Assembly: GCA_018653085.1 (NCBI GenBank)
Contig: JABIAY010000007.1
Location: 1 to 35,744, forward strand
DNA length: 35,744 nucleotides
Direction of reading: 5' to 3'
From: Nitrospina sp.
GTDB lineage: Bacteria; Nitrospinota; Nitrospinia; Nitrospinales; VA-1
Part shown: one piece after another, positions 1 to 8,200 of the stretch
Layout of the letters: each line of letters starts with the position of its first letter
How positions within the stretch are numbered: position 1 is the first letter of the stretch
Notes under the pieces: model-generated
What the model was told of the DNA's origin: nothing
Database searches by the model: none
Seen by the model: only the letters and a program-made list of their open reading frames with translations
Translations under genes and position numbers: made by a program

Positions 1-1
1 T

Positions 2-343
2 GAGCAGGAAATAAAGGGAGGCCATCCACAAACCACCAACAATATTATGGAGATGACCGCCGCCATCGTTGCCCTGAAACAACTTCAGGATCCCTGCAAG
101 ATTAAATTAACGACTGACTCGCAGTATGTCGTAAAGGGAGTGACCGAATGGATGAAAGGCTGGATTCGCAACGGCTGGAAAACGGCATCGCGGCAACCAG
201 TAAAAAACCAGGAACTTTGGCAGGAACTGCATAAATTGAATCAGCACCATGCCATCACCTGGGTATGGGTGAAAGGCCACAATGGTCACACCGAAAACGA
301 ACGTTGCGACCAACTGGCTAACGAAGCCATCGCTGAACTCTAG
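2..343 (+). CDS. rnhA: Ribonuclease HI (5' partial)
   Basis: RNase HI cleaves the RNA strand of RNA-DNA hybrids in the cytoplasm. The reading frame is open from base 2, so the gene begins upstream of the window; 113 residues are visible of about 150 usual. Seen: the NNIMEMTA helix with the metal-binding Glu, TDSQYV with the second acidic residue, the basic Trp-rich handle region (GWIRNGWKTASRQPVKN), the flexible loop His in VKGHNGHTEN, and the last Asp in NERCDQLA. The first catalytic Asp of the family lies off the window. An internal ATG at 47 is in the middle of the domain and is not the start. The TAG stop at 341-343 is followed directly by the intergenic repeats. The family call is firm. 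Confidence 0.93.
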   Translation, partial: EQEIKGGHPQTTNNIMEMTAAIVALKQLQDPCKIKLTTDSQYVVKGVTEWMKGWIRNGWKTASRQPVKNQELWQELHKLNQHHAITWVWVKGHNGHTENERCDQLANEAIAEL

Positions 344-462
344 AGCCGGCGAGCCGCCGGAGACAAATTGCAATAGCTCTTTAAGCCAAGATGAGTTGTT
401 GCTAGCCAGACAAGGCTATTGCACATTGGCCCCACGCCTAGTGGCGGCGAGCCGCCGGTGGC
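344..462. repeat. Mosaic intergenic repeat, locus 1 (modules G, D, A, G)
   Basis: This spacer starts at the rnhA stop. It holds two copies of GGCGAGCCGCCGG (348-360 and 446-458, module G). Between them is a diverged module D (AAGCCAAGATGAG then TTGCTAGCC then GCTATTGCA) and module A, TGGCCCCACGCCTAGTGG, at 427-444. GGCGGC-GA-GCCGCC at 443-456 is a perfect 6-bp hairpin. The remaining bases up to the mltA start at 523 show nothing further apart from a GGAAG ribosome-binding site. Confidence 0.75.
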
Positions 463-522
463 AGATAACAAAAGCGCGTTCTATAAAGATGTCCTCCTTC
501 AATTTTTTGATCGGAAGATAGA

Positions 523-1884
523 ATGAATTTGATCTCACAACGGTCTCTTTTCAATAAAAATTCACCTCTCCCGCATATCATTATTCTGGGCGTTTTCTTT
601 TTAGTCGCGTCCTGCTCCACCAAGAGCCCGGACTCCCCTCTCAAGCCTTACCCCGATCAACTCGGAAAACGTGAACACTCCAGAGACAGGGATTTCGACT
701 ACCGCAAAGACAGGCTCCACCCCGAGGAACAGGAAATCGCCAAGGGTCTGGAACAGGATATGGGGTCATTAGGCGATCCGGCAACGCTTGCCGACCTGAA
801 AGGATTCGCTGATGATTTAGGCCGTGCTTCTCTGGAAAGGGCTATCATAAATCAACTTCAGGCCATGTTCGAACAAGAGCCCTCTACTCCCGTAAGGTTG
901 GGAGCGTTCACCCTTACGCGCGGACGCCTCGTGGAAACCCTGGAAGCTTTTCTAGAAATTCTTCAGCAGGATCTCCCGTCCGAGGAATTCAATAAAAAAA
1001 TCTCCGAGGAATTTGTCCTTTACCGGGTCGGCAAGGGAAAAGGAAAGAACAAAAAAGTGCTGTTCACCGGCTATTATCGGCCCGTCATTCAGGCCAGTCC
1101 AATACAAACCGCTCTCTACCGCTACCCCATCTACCAAATGCCGGAGCAAGGCCTGCAACAAGTAAAATATAAAAGTGGCATTCAACTTGTTGGTACCCAC
1201 ACGGGAATAAAACAAACCCGCGACCCCCAACCCAGCAAGGTGTGGCGGCGTTTCACCCGCGAGAAAATTGACCGCGAAGGCGCGTTACAAGGACAGGGAC
1301 TGGAAGTTGCCTGGCTCAAGGACGACCTTGAGCGATTCTTCCTGCACATTCAAGGTTCCGGCGTTTTGGAATTTCCCGATGGCAGTCGCCAGGGCGTTGG
1401 CTATCAGGGTTCCAACCAATATTCCTATACAGGAATCGGGAAGCTGATGATTCGAGACGGAGTCATCAATACCTCACAAGGTTCCATGCAGGGCATCAAA
1501 AAATATTTCGTCGATAATCCTCAGGATATTTCCAAATACCTCTACCAGAACAAACGCTATATCTTTTTCACCCTTAACGATAACGGACCACGTGGATCAG
1601 GAGGGGGAGAACTGGTAGGCGGGCGTTCCATCGCAACCGATAAATCCATTTATCCAGCTGGGGGACTAGCCTTCATCCGAGTCAAGCAACCGATCCTTGA
1701 TGAGAACAACAAGATCGTACGCTGGCAACCTGTTTCAAGATTTGTGGTGGATCAAGATACCGGGAGTGCCATTCGAGGGCCAGGCCGGGGCGACCTGTTT
1801 TTCGGAACCGGTCAGAAAGCCGGCGCCAAAGCCGGTCACTACCATGAACGGGGAGAAGTCTACTACCTGATCAAAAGAAGCTAA
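523..1884 (+). CDS. mltA: Membrane-bound lytic murein transglycosylase A (lipoprotein)
   Basis: MltA-type enzymes cleave the MurNAc-GlcNAc bond of peptidoglycan to form 1,6-anhydro-muramyl products and act from the periplasmic face of the outer membrane. The 453-residue product starts with a lipoprotein signal peptide ending in VASC (Cys at about residue 31). The MltA domain follows (GYYRPVIQAS near residue 183, then YPIYQMP), with HIQGSGVLEF in mid-domain. The C-terminal 3D domain carries its conserved acidic residues in FVVDQDTGSAI and GRGDLFFGTG, which in the family include the catalytic Asp. The ATG at 523 is preceded by GGAAG. The charged stretch between lipobox and domain (residues 40-130) is longer than I expect for E. 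coli MltA. Convergent with the phosphoribosyltransferase gene; the TAA stop is 2 nt from repeat module A. Confidence 0.92.
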   Translation: MNLISQRSLFNKNSPLPHIIILGVFFLVASCSTKSPDSPLKPYPDQLGKREHSRDRDFDYRKDRLHPEEQEIAKGLEQDMGSLGDPATLADLKGFADDLGRASLERAIINQLQAMFEQEPSTPVRLGAFTLTRGRLVETLEAFLEILQQDLPSEEFNKKISEEFVLYRVGKGKGKNKKVLFTGYYRPVIQASPIQTALYRYPIYQMPEQGLQQVKYKSGIQLVGTHTGIKQTRDPQPSKVWRRFTREKIDREGALQGQGLEVAWLKDDLERFFLHIQGSGVLEFPDGSRQGVGYQGSNQYSYTGIGKLMIRDGVINTSQGSMQGIKKYFVDNPQDISKYLYQNKRYIFFTLNDNGPRGSGGGELVGGRSIATDKSIYPAGGLAFIRVKQPILDENNKIVRWQPVSRFVVDQDTGSAIRGPGRGDLFFGTGQKAGAKAGHYHERGEVYYLIKRS

Positions 1885-2043
1885 GTCCACTAGGCGGGTG
1901 GCGGTGATATTTTTCCTAAGCTTTCCTGCCCCGGAGGGGTACAGCGTACCATCGCTTGATCTGGCGAACGAAGAGTTATCTCGGCACAATCAAGCATTTG
2001 CCCAGCCGCATCCCCTGCTAAGGGGCTTCATTAGAGGTGCTCT
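1885..2043. repeat. Mosaic intergenic repeat, locus 2 (modules A, B, D)
   Basis: This convergent spacer begins with CCACTAGGCGGGTGG (1887-1901, a variant of module A). Module B follows (GTGATATTTTTCC, then GCCCCGGAGGGGTA with a CCCC/GGGG hairpin). Next comes module D in reverse orientation (GCGAACGAAGAGTTATCTCG, 1966-1985) and a CCCCTGCTAAGGGG hairpin near 2015-2028. It ends at the stop codon of the phosphoribosyltransferase gene. Confidence 0.7.
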
Positions 2044-2586
2044 TTATTCTTCGCTGTACAACGCCACCAGACGCTTATCAATAAAACTCATCCTTTCATC
2101 CGGAACTCTTAAATGCTCTTTTTCCGGATCACCATGCACCGCAGAATAGTCCAGGTTGGCAGGATTGCGTTTGATCATGCAGGCAAAGGTAATGGTCTCG
2201 GGCTTCTCCTCCACCTCCAGATAATCCACCGCCCGGATGAAGGAATGTCCGCTCGTGACAATATCATCCACAATCAGCCAATGCGTATCCGGAGAATAAG
2301 TTGTCGCGGCGATCTGGGCGTAATCCAGCCGCTTTTTCGGCATGATATAGAAAGGCAAATTCATCAGTTTGGATAGTTGATGGCCAATGCGGATGCCCTG
2401 GGTTTCACAGCCCACCACCACATCGAATTTTCCGTGTTGCTTTTGCCAGTTCAGAAGTTTTTTGAGAAGCATCTCACAGTAAGCCTCGTTCATGGCATCG
2501 GACATATCCGCATATTCATAAGTGTAAGTCGACTTAACCCCTGAACTGAGGGTGAAACTTCCTTTTTTAGTGATTCGAGAAAACAC
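2044..2586 (-). CDS. Orotate phosphoribosyltransferase-like protein
   Basis: A type I phosphoribosyltransferase, closest to orotate phosphoribosyltransferases, which join a base to PRPP. The 180-residue protein has the N-terminal GSFTLSSGVKS hood typical of OPRTases, a DVVVGCETQGI strand-loop (55-65), KKRLDYA (84-90) and the PRPP loop LIVDDIVTSGHS (104-115). I chose the GTG at 2586-2584 because AGGAGG sits 7 nt upstream and the OPRT homology begins there. The frame stays open upstream to an ATG at 2757, but that extension runs through the repeat region and encodes nothing recognisable. OPRT is known for the acidic PRPP motif and the SGxxS hood; true substrate could be another base, and pyrE is not certain. 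No other pyrimidine gene is next to it. Confidence 0.82.
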   Translation of the reverse strand: MFSRITKKGSFTLSSGVKSTYTYEYADMSDAMNEAYCEMLLKKLLNWQKQHGKFDVVVGCETQGIRIGHQLSKLMNLPFYIMPKKRLDYAQIAATTYSPDTHWLIVDDIVTSGHSFIRAVDYLEVEEKPETITFACMIKRNPANLDYSAVHGDPEKEHLRVPDERMSFIDKRLVALYSEE

Positions 2587-2621
2587 CGCACATCCTCCTA
2601 AAATAAAAAAACCTAAATTAA

Positions 2622-2793
2622 CCACTAGGCGTGGGGCCAGTATTGCATTGCCCGTCAAGCAGGCCAAGCCCTCAAGCGCAATACTTTTAATGTTCCTCCT
2701 GACAAGGGGGATTGAGAGGGTTAAATATTCTCGCCGAGTCAGTTCTTTGCTAACCAATAAAAGGTTTGCTCACTGGATCCAACGTCACGTTGG
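2622..2793. repeat. Mosaic intergenic repeat, locus 3 (modules A, D, C)
   Basis: This locus opens with module A in reverse orientation (CCACTAGGCGTGGGGCCA, 2622-2639). A diverged stretch (AAGCAGGCCAAGCCC and neighbouring bases) follows. The last part matches locus 4 base by base in order: GCCGAGTCAGTTCTTTGCTA, AACCAATAAAAGGTTTGC, then module C variant GGATCCAACGTCACGTTGG (2775-2793). The two arms of that variant have changed in step relative to locus 4 (CCAAC/GTTGG here against CCAGC/GCTGG there), which preserves the hairpin. The end overlaps the 3' end of pcm. Confidence 0.72.
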
Positions 2794-3453
2794 CCAGCCG
2801 TATTTTCCGATCAGGGGGACAAATTTGCAAGCCCCTAACTCGCGCCGACTGACACGGCTTCCGTTTTTGGTCAACACCACCAGTTTCTGCTCATCCGCGC
2901 CGCCGGTAGGGGCCACCAGCCTACCCCCTTCTCCCAACTGTTTGATCAGCGATTCCGGAATTTCCTTGGCCGAAGCCGTAACCAGAATAGCATCAAACGG
3001 TGCCTGGTCGGGCCAGCCATAAGTCCCATCGAACATCTTAAAAACAATGTTCATATAACTCAAGCCTTCCAAAATCTTTTGGGCTTTGCGAGAAAGATTA
3101 TTCAAACGCTCGATAGTAAAAACCTGACGGGCCAGTTCCGCAATAATGGCGGTTTGATAACCCGACCCGGTACCGATTTCCAGCACCCGTTCTTCTCCCT
3201 TCAGGCCAAGAGCCTCTGTCATGGCTCCCACAATATAAGGCTGGGAAAGAGTCTGGTTTTCGCCGATCGGCAGAGGGGTGTCACCATAGGCACGGTGTTG
3301 CAAAGACTCCTGAGCAAACAGGTGGCGAGGCACCCGGCTCATCGCTTCGAGTACACGCAAATCCTTGATCCCCCGCTCGACCAGTTGCTCCTCAACCATC
3401 TTGCGGCGTTGCCCGGCATGGGACTGGATCACTTCCGGCGATAAACGGTTCAT
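2785..3453 (-). CDS. pcm: Protein-L-isoaspartate O-methyltransferase
   Basis: Repairs age-damaged proteins by methylating L-isoaspartyl residues with S-adenosylmethionine in the cytoplasm. The 222 residues match the family length. Seen: MVEEQLVERGI near the N-terminus, the family signature loop TLSQPYIVG (68-76), AdoMet motif I VLEIGTGSGYQT (90-101), FTIERL (motif post I), and DAILVTAS (motif II). The ATG at 3453 starts the expected N-terminal helix. The TGA stop lies inside repeat module C, so the last residues (PT) and the stop come from repeat-like sequence. Same strand as the phosphoribosyltransferase and the small gene at 3619-3933, but separated from both by repeats, so an operon is uncertain. 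Confidence 0.93.
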   Translation of the reverse strand: MNRLSPEVIQSHAGQRRKMVEEQLVERGIKDLRVLEAMSRVPRHLFAQESLQHRAYGDTPLPIGENQTLSQPYIVGAMTEALGLKGEERVLEIGTGSGYQTAIIAELARQVFTIERLNNLSRKAQKILEGLSYMNIVFKMFDGTYGWPDQAPFDAILVTASAKEIPESLIKQLGEGGRLVAPTGGADEQKLVVLTKNGSRVSRRELGACKFVPLIGKYGWPT

Positions 3454-3612
3454 AACTTCTCCACCAGCCCCTTAGCAGGGGAGGCTGTAATATTGCTTCA
3501 TTAGCTTCATGCCCCGGAGGGATAAACTGTGCAATGGCTCGTTAAGCCGAGACAACTCTTTGCTAGCAATAAAAAAGCTATTGCAATTTGGGTCCAGCGT
3601 CACGCTGGCGGC
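3454..3612. repeat. Mosaic intergenic repeat, locus 4 (modules B, D, C)
   Basis: This is the clearest complete unit. A GCCCCTTAGCAGGGGAGGC hairpin (near 3468-3486) is followed by module B (CATGCCCCGGAGGG). Module D reads AAGCCGAGACAACTCTTTGC (3544-3563) and then TAGCAATAAAAAAGCTATTG. Module C, GGTCCAGCGTCACGCTGG (3591-3608), carries a CCAGCGT/ACGCTGG stem. Confidence 0.78.
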
Positions 3613-3618
3613 GAGGAG

Positions 3619-3933
3619 TTAGGAGAGGTATCGGCTGTCCGGGTCCATTTCTTCCCATCCAACTTTACGAAACGGATCCATTCCGGAGTTTGAGTAGGGC
3701 AGGGAATTTATCTTTTTAGGGTTTTGGTAGAAAACCCATTCCCAGTGGTTCGTCCGCTTATCGTATTTGAGAAGGTAAATATTTTCATCATCCGCTTTAA
3801 CTTTAAAATAAGACGACCCTTCTCCATACCAGCGGTCAATGATCTCCTCCACCTTATAACGGCTATCTCGAAGGCTGAAGGCCACCGGGTTTTCCTGTAA
3901 TTTCGAGCCTGTATAACATTCCACCTTAAACAT
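3619..3933 (-). CDS. Small conserved hypothetical protein
   Basis: A 104-residue soluble protein without signal peptide or membrane segment. It begins MFKVECYTGSKLQENPVAFSL, then YKVEEIIDRWYGEG (about 27-40), SSYFKVKADDENIYLLKYD (about 40-58) and NHWEWVFY. The order of a short N-terminal strand, a VEEIIDRWYG helix and a FKVKADD-x-YLLKYD beta hairpin resembles small cytoplasmic proteins I have seen annotated only as hypothetical in delta-like bacteria; the function is unknown. No ribosome-binding site is obvious. It is transcribed away from the inverted-repeat element at 4021-4193. Coding is supported by its amino-acid composition and that family resemblance. Confidence 0.7.
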   Translation of the reverse strand: MFKVECYTGSKLQENPVAFSLRDSRYKVEEIIDRWYGEGSSYFKVKADDENIYLLKYDKRTNHWEWVFYQNPKKINSLPYSNSGMDPFRKVGWEEMDPDSRYLS

Positions 3934-4020
3934 GCGGCAATGGTATGACTTTCAAAAAGGATTGTAAAGAGATAAAGTTCTTGCCACGCCCGTTAGTCCG
4001 CATATTAGATGAGAGGTTCT

Positions 4021-4193
4021 AAATCACCCCAGCCGCCGTGATATTTCCTCACTTGTCTCGTGCCCCGAAGCGGGTACTTTGAAAAAGAGGGGTCCATTGA
4101 AAACTCCCCCTTCCACGAAGTACCCGTTCCGGGCATGAAGGCTGAGGAAGAAATACCACAGGGGTTGGGGGGATTTGCTTTTCCAGCAACCTG
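4021..4193. repeat. Composite inverted-repeat element, MITE-like (nested modules E and B)
   Basis: The 332-bp spacer between divergent genes (3934-4265) is largely this element. The left end AAATCACCCCAGCC (4021-4034) is the inverse of GGTTGGGGGGATTT at the right end. Inside each arm lies module B in opposite orientation: GTGATATTTCCTC then GTGCCCCGAAGCGGGTAC on the left; GAAGTACCCGTTCCGGGCAT then GAGGAAGAAATACCAC on the right. The centre (AGAGGGGTCCATTG, then AACTCCCCCTTCC) is two half modules E facing each other. Arms are about 60 bp with mismatches. No transposase is present. Confidence 0.8.
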
Positions 4194-4265
4194 CCTGCTG
4201 GCCTGCTATAATTCTCTGGAGTAAAAATATAAGTTTTTCAATCTGTTGGAGAAAAACCGCGTGCC

Positions 4266-5135
4266 ATGACTGAACTTGCACTGGAAAGAATTCGCCAGCA
4301 CCTGGAGAACATCGTGGGAGAAAGAAACCCTTTCACCCGACCGGAACAGCTTGAGAAAACAGCCCAGTATTTATCCAGCCAGTTTGAAGCAATGGGACTG
4401 AAAGTCACTCAAGAGACGGTGGAATATGAAGGCACGCGCTCCTGCAATATTCTGGGGCAAACACCCGGCGATCCCGATGCAAACGGCCTCTTTGTTCTCG
4501 CGGCACATTACGACTCGGTTCCCGATACACCCGGAGCCGATGACAACGCCAGTGCCGTCACCGCACTTTTAGAAATTGCCCACGACCTTTGCCAGACTCC
4601 ATTACCGAAACCCATCGTTTTTTGCGCATTCACTTTAGAGGAATATGGGTTCATCGGTGCCAAACATTTTATCCAACATGACCTCAAACGAAAAAATCAG
4701 ATTTCGGCAATGATCTCTCTGGAGATGTTGGGGTTCATCAACACGACACCTGGCTCCCAGACCTACCCCCCTTATGTAGATGCCAGCCAGTACCCGGATA
4801 CCGGGGACTTTATCGCAGTCGTGGGAAACGAGCCTTCGGCTGGTCTGGTACAAGCTTTGGCAGGAGGAATGACCGACTCTGTGCCCACTCTTAAAGTAGA
4901 AACCCTGGTGGTTCCGGGTCAGGGAGAAAATTTCACCGATGTGCGGTTGAGCGACCATTCCCCGTTTTGGGACGCAGGCATCCCTGCGGTTATGGTAACC
5001 GACACTGCTTTTTTCAGAAACCCGAATTACCATCAGCCCAGTGATACACTGGCAACACTGGACCTGGAGTTCATTCACAATAACGCTCGCGCCGTGGCTG
5101 GATTCCTGAAACAATTCCTCAACCACCACCACTAG
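4266..5135 (+). CDS. M28-family zinc aminopeptidase-like protein
   Basis: A 289-residue di-zinc peptidase of family M28. Metal and catalytic residues are visible in order: His81 in LAAHYDSV, the bridging Asp in GADDNASAV (92-93), catalytic and metal Glu in FTLEEYGF (125-126), Glu153 in SLEMLGF, and His256 in NYHQPSDT. SDHSPFWDAGIPAVMVTDT is the usual block before the last ligand. No signal peptide is seen, so the enzyme may be cytoplasmic unless it leaves by another route. A GGAG lies upstream of the ATG at 4266. The final codons (NHHH, TAG) run into repeat module A; the three His residues come from CACCACCAC at that junction. The specific substrate cannot be told; aminopeptidase or glutaminyl-cyclase-like activity are both possible in this fold. 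Confidence 0.88.
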   Translation: MTELALERIRQHLENIVGERNPFTRPEQLEKTAQYLSSQFEAMGLKVTQETVEYEGTRSCNILGQTPGDPDANGLFVLAAHYDSVPDTPGADDNASAVTALLEIAHDLCQTPLPKPIVFCAFTLEEYGFIGAKHFIQHDLKRKNQISAMISLEMLGFINTTPGSQTYPPYVDASQYPDTGDFIAVVGNEPSAGLVQALAGGMTDSVPTLKVETLVVPGQGENFTDVRLSDHSPFWDAGIPAVMVTDTAFFRNPNYHQPSDTLATLDLEFIHNNARAVAGFLKQFLNHHH

Positions 5136-5248
5136 CCGTGGGGGCACTATGCCGTAGCTTTTACTGCTAGCAATGATACTCTCGGCTTGACAAGTTGGGG
5201 AGCTTCAATGGACCCCTCTTTTACAAAGAGGGGCTGGGGTGATTTAAA
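5129..5248 (-). repeat. Mosaic intergenic repeat, locus 6 (modules E, D, A)
   Basis: Read on the minus strand this is a full E-D-A unit. AAATCACCCCAGCCCCTC begins it and is part of a perfect 9-bp hairpin (CCCCTCTTT at 5213-5221 with AAAGAGGGG at 5225-5233). GGTCCATTGAAGCTCCCC, GTCAAGCCGAGAGTATC and TTGCTAGCAGTAAAAGC follow. It ends in GCCCCCACGGCTAGTGG, a variant of module A that overlaps the stop codon of the M28 peptidase gene. Confidence 0.75.
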
Positions 5249-5272
5249 ACCTTTCATACAATACACAGGCCA

Positions 5273-8200
5273 GTGAAAAAAGACGCTGAAAATAGCCAAG
5301 AGGAAAAGCCCCGCCCAACTGCGAAAAAAAGAAAATCGGCCAGCAGGATTCTGTTTCGCGGACTGGTTTATTCGCTGTTTTTTTTCCTTCTGCTCATCGC
5401 CTCTGCCGGTATCGTGCTGGAATATTTTTTCCCTGCCGAGAAAGTCCGGGCGATTGCCGAGGACAAGCTCTCTAAAAAACTCAACCTGCCTCTCAAAATC
5501 CAAAAAGTCAGCTTCAGTCTGCTCAATGGCGCAAAGATTGACGGCATGACATTGGGCACCCAACCACTGGCCCGTATAAAACAAGTCGTTCTCGATTATG
5601 ACCTGGCTCAACTTCTTCAGGGCAAGCTGGTCATCAATCAGGTTCTGGTCGATCACCCTCAGCTGACGGCAGTTGAAAAAAATGGAGTATGGAATTTTCA
5701 ACCCCTGCTGGACCTTGCGAAACCCAACCCATCTGCCGCTGTTCAGAGCAAGCCAAAGACTTTACCCACCCTCCCCCTTGCCCAGATCGACATCAAGGAG
5801 TTGACCATTCGTCAGGCTTCCGCCCGTCTGGATCAGGGTGGAAAGCTCAGTGCGCATATCGATGGACTCAGCTTGGAAGCTCGGGGTAAAGCCAGCCTCA
5901 ATGCTATTGACCTGAACTTGAAAGTTCTTCTCAACCCGGACGCAGGCAAACCTGAGACACCCAATATTGGCTTTCAATCTACCGGGGATATGAGTTTCCA
6001 GTCCCGCGTTTCCACTGATCTGGAGTTTTCAGCCAACGACCTCAACCGACTGTTCGTCTCCGGCGCGTTTGGCCTGCAGAACAACCAGCTACACAGGGGG
6101 ACCTCTCCCCTACCCTCACCCGATGTCGCGGTAGAAATGGAGGCAAAAGTTTCTTTGCAGCCGGAAATGCTGAACCTGAAAAAACTCTGGCTATCTCTGG
6201 GCAAAAATAATCGCATAAAGGTTTCAGGCAGTGCCGCTAATTTTACCAAAGACCCCTCCTTCACATTGATGGTCAATGAGGCCTCATTGCAACTGGAGGA
6301 TCTTCTCGCCTGGGGCAAACAATGGGTTCCCCCCCTGTCTGGCCGGGGCCTCTTAAAAGCCGAGGCGGTGAAAGTCAGCGGCCAACTTCCCGGCTTCGTT
6401 CTGAAGACCTTGAATATGAGTGGAGGAACTCTTTCGACAAAAAATCTATGGGTCAATCATCCCGGTCAAAATACCCGGCTTGAAGATATGAACACCAAAG
6501 TCGAGTTGAAAGAAATTGTCCTGCATGATTCCCAGTTGGAAAAAGCCGCCGTCAACATCAACATGCAGTTAAAAAAAGCGGCGATACAACAAGCCGAAAT
6601 TAAGGATTGGAACCAGTCTTTGGATCTCACCGTAAACGGAATGGATGAAGCTCTTTTTAAATTCAGCACCGACATGAAATCGGCTCACTACGACCACCCT
6701 CAAGCTAAGGAAATTTTTCTGCCGGTTCACGTGGAAGGCTCAGGACATCTCAATAAAAGCGATCTCAACAAGCTTAAACTTTCCTACCGTTTGGGCACGA
6801 AAGACCTGGCAAGTGGCACGGTAACGGGAAGCATGAAAAATTTTGGTAAAGGCTCACTGCAACTGAAGCAAAACCTCAGCCTGAACCTCGCTGAACTGGC
6901 ACACCGACTGCCCAAAAAATTTGCCGCTGGCCTGGATAAAAACCTTAAAGGAACTGCCCGGACCCAAACCTCAGTAACCGGCAGACTGAATAAAAAGTTT
7001 CTTCCTGTCGAGTTAAAAGGCCAGGCAAATTTTCAACTGGAAGGACTGACAGTCAGCCAACCTTCACTAAGTATCAATGACCTGAACACCCGGGTCGCAT
7101 TCCCTCTGGAGTTTCATGCAGATAAAGGAGTCCTAATTTCCCATGTAGAATTTCATACGGATTTTAAGAACGCAAAAGCCCCGAACGCCTGGCAGATCAA
7201 CGCACTGAAACTCGACTCCGAAATAAAGACGAAGGCGTTTCATAATTTGAAATCCGACTTCGGCACCCTGCCGGTTCAAATCGATAGCCGGATTACTCTG
7301 CAAAGCCTGAGCCACCCGGACCTCTCTCTGGCTGGCATCAAGACCGAATTCAGCCTGAAAACGGACCTCAAGGCCGATGATCTACGCAACACCCGCGCAG
7401 AGGGAAACCTCTCCTTCAAAAACCTGTCCGCAATGAAAATGTTGAAAATTGGCGGAGGGTCTTCCCGGTTCGACCTGGACGTGCATGATAAATCCCTCAC
7501 CCGGGTCCGCATTTCACAGAAAACCAAAATCAACAAACCTTCTTTTCATCGGGACGACCTGGAGTTGGCTTTGAAATCAATCAGCCTGGAAACTTCGAGC
7601 CGCCAGAACCTGAAAGCAGGAGAGGTGGACATCGACACTTTTATTTTGCAGGCACCGAATCTGGTCACAGCCCGATTGAAAGCGGCCCTTAAAGAATGGG
7701 GAAAAACTTTCGCAATAGAAGGTCAAATAGAAAAACTGCAACTGGCTTCCCTCTGGAACCACCTGCCGAACACTTTCAAGTCCGATCAGGAAAATCTCAA
7801 AATAGGCGGGACCCTGGATGTTGCCTTAAAGACCAAAGGAAGCCTGCCTGACAATAAGGGACCCGCCACTAAATCCTTATGGTCACGGTTACTCGTTCCT
7901 GCTAACACTCAGACACCAGTGGAAATATCAGCGGAAGTTAAACTGCACAATGGGTTGCTGAACTTCCCAGAAAATCAGGAAACCAAAAATATTCGCGCCG
8001 AAGCTTTGAATACTAAAACCAAGCTGGCATTTAAAAATGGTCATGGGGACTTGTCTGGAAGCTTTTCCGGAAAACTGGAAGGGTTAGGGGAAATTGCCCT
8101 GAACCCCGAATTTGAATTTCACTATGCTCTGGACAATCTGGACACCCTGAAGGTCAAACAGCATAAGCTGAAATTAATAAACGTTGAACATTCTCTTGAA

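Noticed and set aside
344..2149. Short plus-strand open frames in the repeat spacers (282-521, 1898-2149)
   Set aside because: They run through hairpin repeats or overlap real genes and have no recognisable protein features.
2587..2757. N-terminal extension of the phosphoribosyltransferase to an ATG at 2757
   Set aside because: The extension is encoded by repeat module A and its flank; a GTG with AGGAGG sits at the point where homology begins.
4021..4193. Complete insertion sequence
   Set aside because: No transposase reading frame lies between the inverted arms; the element is too short.
5147..5701. Minus-strand open frame of 184 codons opposite the AsmA gene
   Set aside because: It is the antisense of a clear AsmA start with a membrane segment and has no domain of its own.
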